A DNA stretch of 64,000 bases from Apteryx mantelli. Lineage: Eukaryota; Chordata; Aves; Apterygiformes; Apterygidae. Under the pieces are notes generated by a model. The model was not told the origin of the DNA, searched no databases, and worked only from the letters and a program-made list of their open reading frames with translations. The stretch is taken from assembly GCF_036417845.1 (NCBI RefSeq), contig NC_089983.1, positions 26,037,297 to 26,101,296 on the forward strand. The letters run 5' to 3'. The first letter of the stretch is position 1, and the number at the start of each line of letters is the position of its first letter. The position numbers and the translations under genes were made by a program. Below, in pieces: positions 27,591 to 39,200 of the stretch.

Positions 27591-27626
27591 GGGGAGGGGG
27601 TGGGGGGGAGGAAATGGAGAGTGGGG
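27591..27626 (+). promoter_or_regulatory. G-quadruplex-type G-run
   Basis: Runs of four, five and seven G separated by single A or T, with another GGGG about ten bases on, satisfy the G-quadruplex pattern on the sense strand. It would form in pre-mRNA as well as DNA. Its position just past a strong donor suggests a role in splicing of 27461-27574, which is an inference. Confidence 0.55.
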
Positions 27627-28060
27627 AGGAGTTACTGTGTGGAAAACAGCAGAGGGAAACAAGTCTCCAGTGTGGATATTCTCTGCAAAAGTCGGAAAGC
27701 ACAGAGCCTTCTCATGATTACTATTAAATGTCTCTTTATTTGCAATATGATAATATTGGAGTCACTTTTTCCAGGGTAGGTTTAATAACAATGCTAGTGA
27801 GTTTACTGATGTGCTCTGATGTGGCACAGCTTTGCTGGTGCTACAGTTCAGATTTAAGTGCCTTAGCTTGTGTCAGATTCTGTGCCAGATCCACAAGCAT
27901 TTAACACACGCAGCAGGTTTTTTCCTTCCAGGAACAGAGGGCTAACTGTAGAGGGTTTTAAGACTTCACAGGTAGGTCAGGAGGCAATAGAAAGATATGA
28001 TTTGATCAGGTGCTGTGAATTCATAGTTGTCCTGACTTAGAGCAAATAATGTTGTTATAT

Positions 28061-28168
28061 TTGAAAACTGCACAGCGAAGGCCCCAGTGTTCAGAGTTTG
28101 GTGTTAATACAAAGTAGTAGTATGAAAAGGTCCATTGAGTCACACAGAGAATCAGAAACAGAGGAGGT
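28061..28168 (+). repeat. Unidentified dispersed repeat, copy 2
   Basis: Second copy of the element at 23634-23732, about 4.4 kb away and in the same orientation. It carries about 12 extra bases after GCACAGC and a 3-base shortening near its end. The divergence between copies argues for old independent insertions or an old duplication, not a recent event. Confidence 0.65.
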
Positions 28169-28964
28169 AACAGTGAGTTTATTTCTTTTTTAATTGCAGA
28201 AAAGGCTCAATCAAAAAGCACTTGATGTAAATAACTGGATCATGCTGATCTGGAGCTGGTGCAGCCCAGTAAATCAAATGTTACTCCATATCGCAAGTCT
28301 AATGTGTTTTAACCCCTGACTGTAGCATCTTTTTGATTAGCAGCCAGGTAGGAAGCTGATGTGGGCGGCTCGCAGAGGCGCTTGGGATTTTTGCTTCTCT
28401 GTAGATGTGAGCACAAACACCTTTATTCTGCCCCTCTTTTTGAGGGGGTTTTTTGGTGCGGGCTGATACTTTGGTGTAGTTTTAGCAGTGCACTGGCATC
28501 AGAAACCATAGGCTGGAGAAATCTGGGTCCCAGGCCTGGGAGACGGGAGAAGAAAGAGCTGATCCTAGCACTAGGCAAAGAGCTCACTTCATTTATGGCT
28601 CCGCATCTCCTACCAAGCAGGCTGCACTACTGTCAGGATGATGATTAGTGCTGCACTGCTGCCAGGATAATTGCCTAATTATTCCAGATTTGAGGACCAA
28701 ATAAGATGGTACACCTGTGATTAGTAGCCAAACACATCTCTTCAGACACTGAAAGTTAGAAAGGATTATCTGTTTGAAGCAGCAGGACATGTATGTAGGG
28801 AAAATATGGGTATTTTTAAATTAGCATTTATATTTTATTTCAGATCAGTAAATTAGATGCTGCAAAGGAATATAGAATGCAATATTGAGAAAAAGCTGGT
28901 GAATTGTGTCACACTGACCCATTTCAGATATTATGATATGGGATTACAGAATATCCTAAGAACA

Positions 28965-29360
28965 ACAGTAATGACCAGAGGCCTAGCAAACATGACCTGT
29001 GAGGAAAGATTGAAGGAAATGTGATTGTTTAGCATGAAGAAGAGAAAATCAAAGAGGCATGTTAAGTTTTCAATAAATTATTCTCCACATCAGTTGTAAA
29101 TAGGATGAAAAATAACAAAAGAAATTACAGAAAAGAAGGTTTAGATTAGGTATTGGGGAAAACTTCACTAGTTGTAAGGCTGATGAAGGCTGATTGAAGA
29201 GTAGAGGACTGAGAAGTTTTACAGAATTTCCATCATTGTAGCTTTTTAAGAAGAGGAGAGACAAACACCTATCAGGAATGATAAAAACATAATAGATTGC
29301 AGCTTAGAGGAAGTGGAAGAATCTGCCTCTGCCAGCCCTATTGTCTGTTGTTCTGTATTT
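28965..29360 (+). repeat. Old diverged CR1-type LINE fragment
   Basis: It follows the CR1 3'-region block order: a GACCAGAGGCCTAGCAAACATGACC block, GTGAGGAAAGATTGAAGGA, TGTTTAGCATGAAGAAGAGAA, GGTTTAGATTAGGTATTGGGG, then AATTTCCATCATTG, TTTTTAAGAAGAGGAGAGAC and AAACACCTATCAGGAATGAT. All are recognisably CR1 with many substitutions and deletions, so it is much older than the copy at 10.1 kb. There is no open reading frame. Confidence 0.75.
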
Positions 29361-30062
29361 CAATCTCTTTGTTGACAGTAACTTTAAATTTCTGTGGCTA
29401 TTGATGAAAGCTGATTAGTTACTTTAAAGGCAATAAACACTTTTGGATGCATGGTACCGTATATCCAGCACTTCACTTTTCAGGGAGGGCAGGTAACATG
29501 CTGCTGCTGAATATCTTGAGGAGATTTTGCTCTTCTAATTTGGGAGTCACCAGATATGAGTTCACTATACTGTGTACTGTGACAAAGTACTAAGTTATAG
29601 GCTAAACTTAGTCTCCAACCTTATTTAAAATAAGCCCAGCTTGGTTTTGTCTGCATACGCTAGCCAAACTGGTCAGTTTGGTCAAGGTTTCAGCCATATT
29701 TTAAAGGATTCAGCAGATGCGATGCTAACTTTAGCTAGAGTTTAACAACTGTAACAACCACTTCTATTGCAAAGAAAATAAAGGGGAAATTAGCTGCTGT
29801 CCCCAAATACCTGCTGTTTTAGGACAACTGCATTGAGCATTGCAGTCTGAAGTGATTGACTTGCATACTTCTTTGAGCTTTTGGCAGACTGGCACTAGTA
29901 AGGATGTGTTTGAATAGCCATGTGGAGTACAAGGACTTGTCAATTAAGTGTTTTCGAAAGCATTCTTCAATACTTGCATTTTCCCTCTGTGGCTGCTTCT
30001 GGTTTTGTGGGTATTTTTCTTTTTTCGTGGCAGTGGTATGCCGTACCATCCCTTTTTTTTAG

Positions 30063-30249
30063 ATTAAACAGCACCAGACTACTATTTTTTGTGCAAAAAG
30101 CTGCATTCTGAGTACCACAGGAGCTTGGCCAGATCTGCTCCCTTGCACAGAGGCAAAACACCTCCAAAATCAGCTGCTTCCTGGGCTCCCACTGAGTTCC
30201 TGTATGGATGGTGGAGCAGACCGGCTCAGAGCTGCCACCTGACACAAAG
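30063..30249 (+). other. Weak candidate exon in intron 1
   Basis: It is bounded by a T-rich acceptor (CCCTTTTTTTTAG at 30062) and a donor CAAAG|GTGAGA. There is nothing else in its favour, and pairs of this quality are expected by chance in 40 kb. Confidence 0.15.
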
Positions 30250-33200
30250 GTGAGATACTTGCCTGTTACTGATTACATAAATTTGTCAGAGACTGGGAGG
30301 CATTGCCAGTCCCTGAGGAGCTGATCGGTGGTACCTTGCCCCTCTGAGCAATGGCTTGCAGGTCCCAGTGAGGTCAGTAGGAGCTGCTGCCTCTCAGGCA
30401 GGCAACAACTTGAGTTGTCCCTCTAGCATGTTCACCCTGGTCTGACTGAGAGAGGAGGAAAGCAGCACAGTCAGGCAGATACAACCTCATATGTGATGTT
30501 ACTACAGTCCTCTGAGCCCTGCTGGTAAATCTGTGCCCTTCAGGGCAGGCACCAACATGATGGATTGCCTTTGACTGCACTTTCTCCAAGGAAACACTTG
30601 ATTGTTGAAGCTCACTGGAAAAAAGATGGAGGTATAAATATTTGAAATAAGACACAGCTGAATGAAATTGCTTGCTTTTAACTAACAATGATTTTGGCAA
30701 ATCCTTTTTTAACGTGTATGGACTTTACCAGCCTCACAAATGAGAAGTGTTATTGTTCTGCTGTGTTATTCCATATGGGACAGCCCAGGGTAGCTGTGGT
30801 AGGTAATGTAGCTGCTCTGGCTTCTTTCTCAGAAAGCCAATGCAAAATATGCCTCCTCCTTATTTAGAGGAAGATTGGCTAGTTCTTGCTGTTAATCCAT
30901 GAAAGACTTTGCCCTGCCTTTTTTTGGCAGAATCCATTAATAATCATTCTTTCCAGCTTCTCTTCTTCACTCGCTAGCTAAGTACTTGCCATGTGCAGCT
31001 GTAAAAAGTTATTTCCAAAGTGAGCTCTGCAGGAAACTGGAGCAAAGACCTCTGTAATCAGAGCCGTGGAGGAAAGGAAAAGGGCTTTTTTACTTTGTTG
31101 TCTTTGGTTGACTTGGGTTTGATTTGTGCCATGCCTTAAACTAGCCCCTTTACAGGACTTTGGGGCCTTGCGTGTCTGCACCTATGTCCTTCCAGCGCCC
31201 GCTCTAGTGGCACCAAGTCGCCTTGTGCATCATTTGATCACTGCCCAATTCAGGGGGTCAGCGGGCAGCAAGAAGCTCTCTGCAAGCTCAGCTCCTGCCA
31301 TGTTGAGGCAGCAGTGAAGCTATGAAAGCGTAGGCATAAATAGCATTTAGATGCCTACGTTTGAAAAGTTTTGTTTGGATATCAAAATTAATGATCATAG
31401 TTACAGTTCTTTAGGGCGTATTTATTGAAATGCTTTTTTAAGACAAAGTTTATCAAGTCCATTTTTTCCCTGAGGGCAGAGGTGAAATCAACCTGAATTT
31501 TAAAATTAGAAAGTTTCAAAATTATCTTTTGAAACAAATTAAAATGCTACTTAAAGCAAATATAGGCTTTGCTGAAATTTACATTTCTTAGAACAAAAAA
31601 GTTAAAGTTTCAATTCTACTGAAATTGAAATGAAATTTTTAAAAAATCAAGATTTTAAACTTTTTTTTTTTCTGATTCAGACAGAAATCTCTTCATCGCT
31701 CAAACTTTGACAGGACATAAAATTAGTTTCCCACTTGATTCTAGTTTTTTTTCCCCAAAAATACATTATTACTCCTGTAGTATACTAACATACATAAATA
31801 CAGCATTTAGTGCCAATCTAGACAGAACAAGGAGTCGACATTTGCAGGCTTAGTAGAGACTCTTTGATATGACTTTAGAATTGCTCTGAGTTTAAAAGAA
31901 CCACAAACTGGTAGAAAATAGAACTTGAACCTTGTCATCTGTTAGATAACTGCCAACATAAGCGGAGAAGCATATTTTATAAATGAAATGTTCAGAATCT
32001 AGCTTTAATTATAAGGCTCTTAACTGGACAATGGAAACATTAGATTAAATATGGAGAGCTGAACTGTGTGCCCTTACTGTGGCTATTTAGATTGGCATTA
32101 TCTGCTGCAGTGGTGTACCATGAGTTCTGAGGTGCTTATGTGCAAACTGCATACCCCAAATACCAAATCTGAGCCTTCAGTTAAAGTGCCAGCTGTAAAA
32201 ACCAAGCCCCCACTTTCAATGCTATCTCTCCTCGTGGGGCTAGTTTCCATAAATATCATGTCCTGCTGCAAAACTACATCAAACTCCAAAATATATGAAA
32301 AAGTAGCCTTACAAAGCCATTTTGAATTAAATTTTTGTTGTAGCTGTATATAAAAATGTATTCTGAATGATGTATTTGAGGAAGCAAATGAAACAAAATG
32401 TAATTGAGGTTGGTCACTACTCTAGCTTATAGTGGTATAAATATGAAGAATATTAGTATTGACTGGATTTTACTCTTTGCATTTTGGCAGCTTATTTAGA
32501 AAATAACTGAAACATCTCTTAGCTGTACCTTTCTTTTCCCAGTGACTTTTGACATTTTTTCTTGCCAAAAGGCAGCACTGGAAATATTTAACAGAAAAAA
32601 TCCTCGTATTACTCAGGATGTTTTCCAGATTGGACCAAATGGAAATTGTCGGTGATAGGAACAGTACATGAGTATTGTGGTGACTTTCACACACGCAACC
32701 TCAGATGCTGAAGGCTGAGATCTCTCCTATTACACACACAGAGGTATTCAGTGCACTGTGGGTTAAACTTGTACTGCTTCACAAAGAACCAGACTAAATC
32801 CAAACAGAGGAGGCAGAATTTCAGGTCTGTCCTTCCACCGCTCCTGCTCTGAATGATATTTGGAAATAGCAGCCAGCGGGACTCCAAGCTCCTTGCTTGG
32901 GGATCTCCATAAACACAAATCCACCAGTTCCACGTCCCTCCTGTGGCTTGGATTCACGAGGCTGGCCTGGTGCTCCTCTCTGTGCTGCCCAGATAGTGAG
33001 GGTGTCTCCAGCACCCTCCTGCCTTTGCTCCTCCACCTTCCCTCAGCCTCGCGCCGGATGGGTGCCCTGCTGCAGGGCGCACCAAACCCTTGGTTCACGC
33101 TGGAGCTCCTGTTCCTCAGACCAGCAAGTGCAGAATGGGAGATCTTCTGCAGGGTTTCTATATGTATTTCCATTTTGTAGCATTCCCTTTGCTCCAGTAG

Positions 33201-36200
33201 CCAGTCTCGGAGGTGGGCAAGTCTTGGCCAACCCAGAACAAGGCGTATGATGCCTTCAGTTGTTCAGTGTTGCACCAGGAAGCAAGAACTCTTCACCTCC
33301 TGGCTGGCAGTCAGCTTTTGCCCTGAAGTCTGAACTGGCAGTCCTCATAATTTATCATGCATATTCAAATTACTCCATTTGAACTGTATCTCCAGCTGGT
33401 ACAAGCCTTCATAGCTCTGGAGTGAAACTATAGCAGTTCCTATCCACTAAGCATAGCTGATATGATTTTACTTACACTTAAAAAAAAAAAAAAAGACTTT
33501 TAAAATTAAGCTGTTCTTGCTGTATTAACTAAGGCAGTGGATTAACAGAGTTAATGCATGTATGATATAAAATCAAATCTACATATTTAAAATAGAGAAA
33601 AAGATATTTGGTCTGGTTTGGTAAACTTTACAGGGTTTTCTGATAGCAAAGCATATTGCTTCCTCTATTAATTTCTGTGAAACAAGTTGCAGGAGAAGCT
33701 TCTTGCTGGATTCCTACCAGGCAAGTAATCTGATGGTGCAGGAACATATCATTTTGAACTTGTTTTTATATGGCTTAGAACAACATATCATTTGCCAATA
33801 CTGCCAGGATATTAGGTGATCATGTAAATTCGCACATGAAATAGTGTGCTTCTACACTGTGCATTTCAACACTGTTGCCTTTTGTTGTTGTTTTTAAATG
33901 AACCTGTTTCAAAGAAAAATATATAAGTTGGGATGTAAAAGGTTAAAATGAATCTTTTGTCCTTAATTCCCCTTCAGTTTGGGATTTTGGGATTGCTTTG
34001 GATAGATTTTTCAAAGTTTTGTAGTCCCTTCTGAAAAGAAGATTACCATTTAGCCACAGTATCTGAGTGGTTTTGAGTGAGCTAAGGGAAACTTCAGCAT
34101 TAAGAAGAGGAGACTGAAGTGCTGGGTTTGGAAGGGGGGTTGTTTGCCAAAGCCAACTCTGTTTATTTCAGATTGTTTTGCCTCCACTTTTCCCCTCCCC
34201 TTTTTCATCTCCATCCTGATTTTAAAATCTCTTTCCACAGATGTGTGTTTATATTGCTGAGAACCTTCAAAGATAATTATGGAAACTGTAGCAACCCACC
34301 TAAAAGCTTCCTGAGCCTTAATACAAAATGCATGGCAGGCCAAGCCTCAGAGGGCAGAGGCCCTCTTCCAAGCAGGCAAGAAGGGACGTTCAGAGTGGCT
34401 CTGATTGCTTGTGCAAATGGGCGCTTTGCCGTCCCACTCCCTGCATGTGCAGATGCCCAGGGTACATTGCCTGACTACACATGCTTCAGGGTTTTCAAGC
34501 TTTAAAACTGATGTTCATTTTAATAACTGTAAGCTAGTTACTACATAAATTACGTATGAGAGTTTCATTTTGTAGCTATTCTCAAAAGAGGATCTATGTT
34601 AAAACACCATTCAAAGTAAATAAAGAAACAAAACTTTAAGTATAGAAAGTGAATAGTGTATTTTGTGTATATTCATTTACACCTCAATGAGCTGAAATTT
34701 TTCCATTTTAACTTTGCTTTATTTGAAAACTTGAATTAATTCTTTTGGGAATGTGAATTATGAAAGAAAATTGTTTTATAAAGCCCATCAGAGTCTACAA
34801 AGACCTTAAAATTTCCATAGCCATATTATTGAAATAAGCATTTAAATGGCAGATCAAATGCCATTTTATAGCTTTTTACATCTGAAGTCGAAGAAGGTTT
34901 GTGGACCCAAGGAACACAAGTTTTATGCAGAATGTGTCCGCATTTGGTATCTAGCCAGTCTGTAAGGTCCGGCCTGTGGCTTTCTATTCAATTTGTGGTC
35001 CGTGAGCGGGGCGCAGGGGGAAAGTCGTGGGGAGTTTTTCAGGAGGTCTCGGGCCTTTGAGGCAGGTGGCAGCACATTTTGCAGTTTGCTGTCCCCGAGC
35101 AGGATGCCAGCAGTGGTGAGCACCAGGAAGGGCATCTCTGTGCAGGTTGTGGCCATGGTCCCTGCTCCACCAGCCTTACGCGTCCACCAGGCAGCGTGGT
35201 GGGAACCAGCGCCAGCCCTGGCTGCCAACCGCTGAGATCCTCTAGCGCATCGCTTACGCGCAGGCATGATTCTTTGCTGCACGAATGATCTGGTTTAATA
35301 ACTAATCCCTACCTACGCTGCAAAGCCCTGCACCCTGGAGGCTATCTAGGGACTTCTCTGGGGATACTCTTCATGAGGTTCTTAAGTCCAATCATCTCAA
35401 ACAGTTCAAACACTTTCTGCAAAGTCATAAGGTCCAATGGGTCTCCTCCAGCTCCCTTGAAAACTGGCCTGAGCCTTTCTACGAACTCTAATGAGAGTAA
35501 AATTAAACTCTACATCTCTACCCATTTTAGTGGAAGTTTGGAGTCTCAGCACTTTGCAGCTCAAATCACACAAAATTAACTTTTGGAAAGGAAAATTTCT
35601 TTTAATTAAAAACTCTACCAAACATGGTTGCCTGTTCCTCACAGAACTGATTTATGGGGCTTGCCACACTGAACAGAGGCTTTTATTGATGGTAATCTGG
35701 CTCTGAGGTGGTATTTGTTTTTCTGAACTGTCTTTGGTTGAACATTATGCAGATCTGGGGTTGTGCTTTGTTTTGTTTTTCCCACACTCTGGACAGATCA
35801 GTGTTTGATTGCTGCTCTAATGACAGGTATTCAAGTTACTTTCTAATTCATGCTGACACCTGGGCTGTAAAAACTCTAATGCGCTCTTGCTGATACAGTT
35901 GCTCCTTCGCTGCTGATTGCCCGTCACTTAACTTTTTGTTTGGGCTTTTGATGTGAAATTTGAACAGATCTCTTCTGTATGCTGTAGTTTTTCTGCAATT
36001 TTATAAGAATATTGTAATATTTACAAGAGATAGCGATTGGAAAACAATGTTTTAAATTCATTCCAAATGTTTGGCCTTTTTATTCCTCAGAGATTTCCAT
36101 TCAGGGTTAGTCACTATTTTAATATTATTTTATAGATGCTTGCTTTATTAGACCAGTCATAGTTCACTGCAGATTTAGTAAGACTGAGTTGATTGTGATG

Positions 36201-39200
36201 AAGAAGAGGCTTTATGTTAAAAAAAGCCTCTAAGTGGTTGATTCTGAATTTATGCCTACTGAGAAGCAGAATAATCTGACATAGTGTGAGATCCTTGATC
36301 TTCTATATGACTTCATTATAGTAAAATCCTTTCTTGCTGAGGCTCCCTGTCTTCCTGTTGTTCAGAAGAGAAAGATGAATGAAGACAGTTTCAGGAACGG
36401 AGTTATGCAGGTCACAGTGTTATTAATTTGGTGTCCTGGGCGTCTGTGAGGATGCAGTGCGGGGGGTCACAGAGCTTCCACTACACAACCTGTAACCCCA
36501 AGCAGGCTCTTCCCAGCCCAGCCTCAGATTTGCAGGGGAGAGAAGCCCCTCTTCATATCGCCACCACGGTGAAGGGACCCATGGCACCACGGTGGGGAAC
36601 TGCGGTCAGCAGAGGTCCACCAGCAAAATCCCGGGCTCTTTCACCAAGTTTGGTTCCTGCAATTTCTTGCCGCACTGGCTGAATGTTGCAACAGCTCTAG
36701 CCTTCTAAAAACGTTCAGGTTAATTCCTAACTCCTGATACCTTTTGGCCTGTTACCACTTAGGTGTTACACCTAAGGGAGAGGAGAAAAATCCACCAGAT
36801 GTCTGTCAGTTTGTTTCAAATGACAAAATTTCTTTCATGATACATAAAGCAATAGCATCCAAAAAATACATATACATATAGCTCCTCTACTCAACCAGAA
36901 AGCCAAAAGGCAGGGAAGTTAATGTGACCATTACGTTATTTTCACGTTAATGAACTTGGGGATCCAAGGGCCAGTCCATGCTCTTTTGGCTCTCATTCAC
37001 CAGGAATGACATGTGAGAGAAATATCCTTTCCTGCTGCTACCTACCTATTTATATATGTGTGGTGTTATGTCTATCACCTTCACTCCACGAATTAGCCTG
37101 TCCGGTCAGAAAGCTGAGTGGCACTGCATGGTGTGGACGTGTTGACAAGTTTGGCACTGGTGCAAAAAGTCCTGTTCTTTAGGTGAATAACTTAATGCAG
37201 TGGTTTCTTCTGATATAGGGCTGAATGAAGCTGGAGGCAATTCTGAGAGAATTTTAATTTCTAAATTGGCCCATTTACCCTACCGGCAACTCGTGGAGCT
37301 TAAGACTGCAAAAGTTTGTGGGAGAAAGCGGTGTAGAAAAGCACATGCTGCTGGATATCCACATGACACTGAGTGATCGGCTCTGTAGTAATGAGACATT
37401 GGAAAAAGCAGCCCCATCAGAGAGAGCTCTTGGACTGGGCACAAAGAGCAGTACAAAAATTGTTCACGAGAAGGATCAGGCAAGGGAACAAGATGGAGAG
37501 GAATGTCAGACGCTTGTTTCCCAGGGTATGGGCAGTGGTCACAGGCGCTCTGAGACGTTGTCCCTACAGCTGCTCTGGGGTGCCTTAACAAGGAGAGCTT
37601 TAAAAATCGAGGGGCTTTTCTTTAGGACTGCGCGCAGAGACTCACCGCACACCTGGGTGAATCTGTTGCTTGTGACTCTGGGCAACTTGCCTAGAATAAT
37701 ATATTTTGCATTCTGTCAAACATTCAGGTTGACTAAAAGCTGCCTTAGATGGTAGGTGGTTAAATATTGCAGAGCGCTGTGCTCCGGATGGCTCAAGAAA
37801 AAGCTTAGGCGCAAACAGATCGGTCCTTTGGCATCGCTGTCGCCTGGGAGAGAAGGCAAAGCTGTTGTTGGGCTTTTCTTTACGGAGGGTTTTGGACAGC
37901 GCCCACCCTGGGGCACCATTATCGGGCCTGAAACAGGTGCCTCAGCTGCCTTTGGGCACGCAGCTGGAGGTGGATGGGATCCCCCCGTCAGTGGGACGCG
38001 TGTGTTTAGCGCAGCGGTGAGACTCCCTCCAGGCCGGGCTCGTGTGCGGGCTGGCTTTACTCCGCACATCACTGCACTGGCCTGAGGCCTCTTTCCCTGG
38101 GGAAACACTGCGATCGCAGAGGTGAAGGGGGGTAAGGTGCCTCTCGGCACCTGAGCCTACGGCAGCGCTTCTGCACGCCTCCTATGAAAGCACGGGCTGG
38201 GAGAAACTACAGGAACATGAACTGGATGGGAGAAATATCGACTGTCGCTGTGTCAGAGAGAGACTTTCTGCCTAGTGTATTTACTCTTAAATTATCTGTT
38301 TTTCTCAAGTCAATGTCCAAATGCTCACAATGACCAAAACCTTTTTTTTTTTTCTCTCCCAAAATAGTGACTATATTGGTGAGTAGGGGCAATCCTCCAA
38401 AGCTAGCAATTGCCTATGATCCTCTACGTATCTTGAAAAATCTGTCACTGAGAAGGAAGAAACTTTTTTAAATACTTGGATTAAAACAACATTCTGACAC
38501 CACAGTGGCCTATTTCCTAGCTGTAATTTTCCACAGATGCAGTACGACTGCATTTCACTGGTTGCCTCTGACAGATCTGGCTTGCTGGACGCACTTTGCA
38601 GTAGACCAAGAGTGCTGCTAGCTGTTACTGCTTTTTGCGCTTCCCACTTATGTACTGGCTCAGTGGTCTGATAGTTCTCTTATCACTGACACCGCCGGGG
38701 ACATGTGCTTTGTTAACGGCTTTCCTGTGATGGTGAGAAGTAGATCAAAAGCATTTAGGGGCCCCGGAGTCCCTGAGGAATTTCCCAGCGTGCAGCTACA
38801 GTCGGTGCTGCCTCACGGGGCGTTGCGTTGCCCTGGGCCGCTCGGCACTGGGTCACCCGAGGAGCTCTGGGAGGATGGGAGAGTCTCTGTGCAGCCTAAA
38901 TAGGGCTGCAGAAATGCTTACTGTAGTAGCAGCTTGACATCTGCTCTCCCCCCAAAATCCCCTGAGCACTCCTGTTAAAGATCTCTAGACTCTTGCTTTC
39001 CCCTTTCCTCTGCTCTGGCCTCTGACCATGGCAGAAGTGTGTGATGACTTCCAGCTGGGTCAGCACGGGTTTCGTAGGAGTACAGCTCCCCAGGTCAGAT
39101 CTTCCCTGTGCTACCCAGCCATGCCATCCACATCACGCTAAGTCCTGGTGTGGGGCCTCCAAAGCGTACAAAGACCTCACCTGCTTTATACAGGTACCTG

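Noticed and set aside
32763..33250. Opposed open frames of 106-136 codons in intron 1
   Set aside because: No domain or codon signal, both strands equally open, and no convincing exon boundaries.
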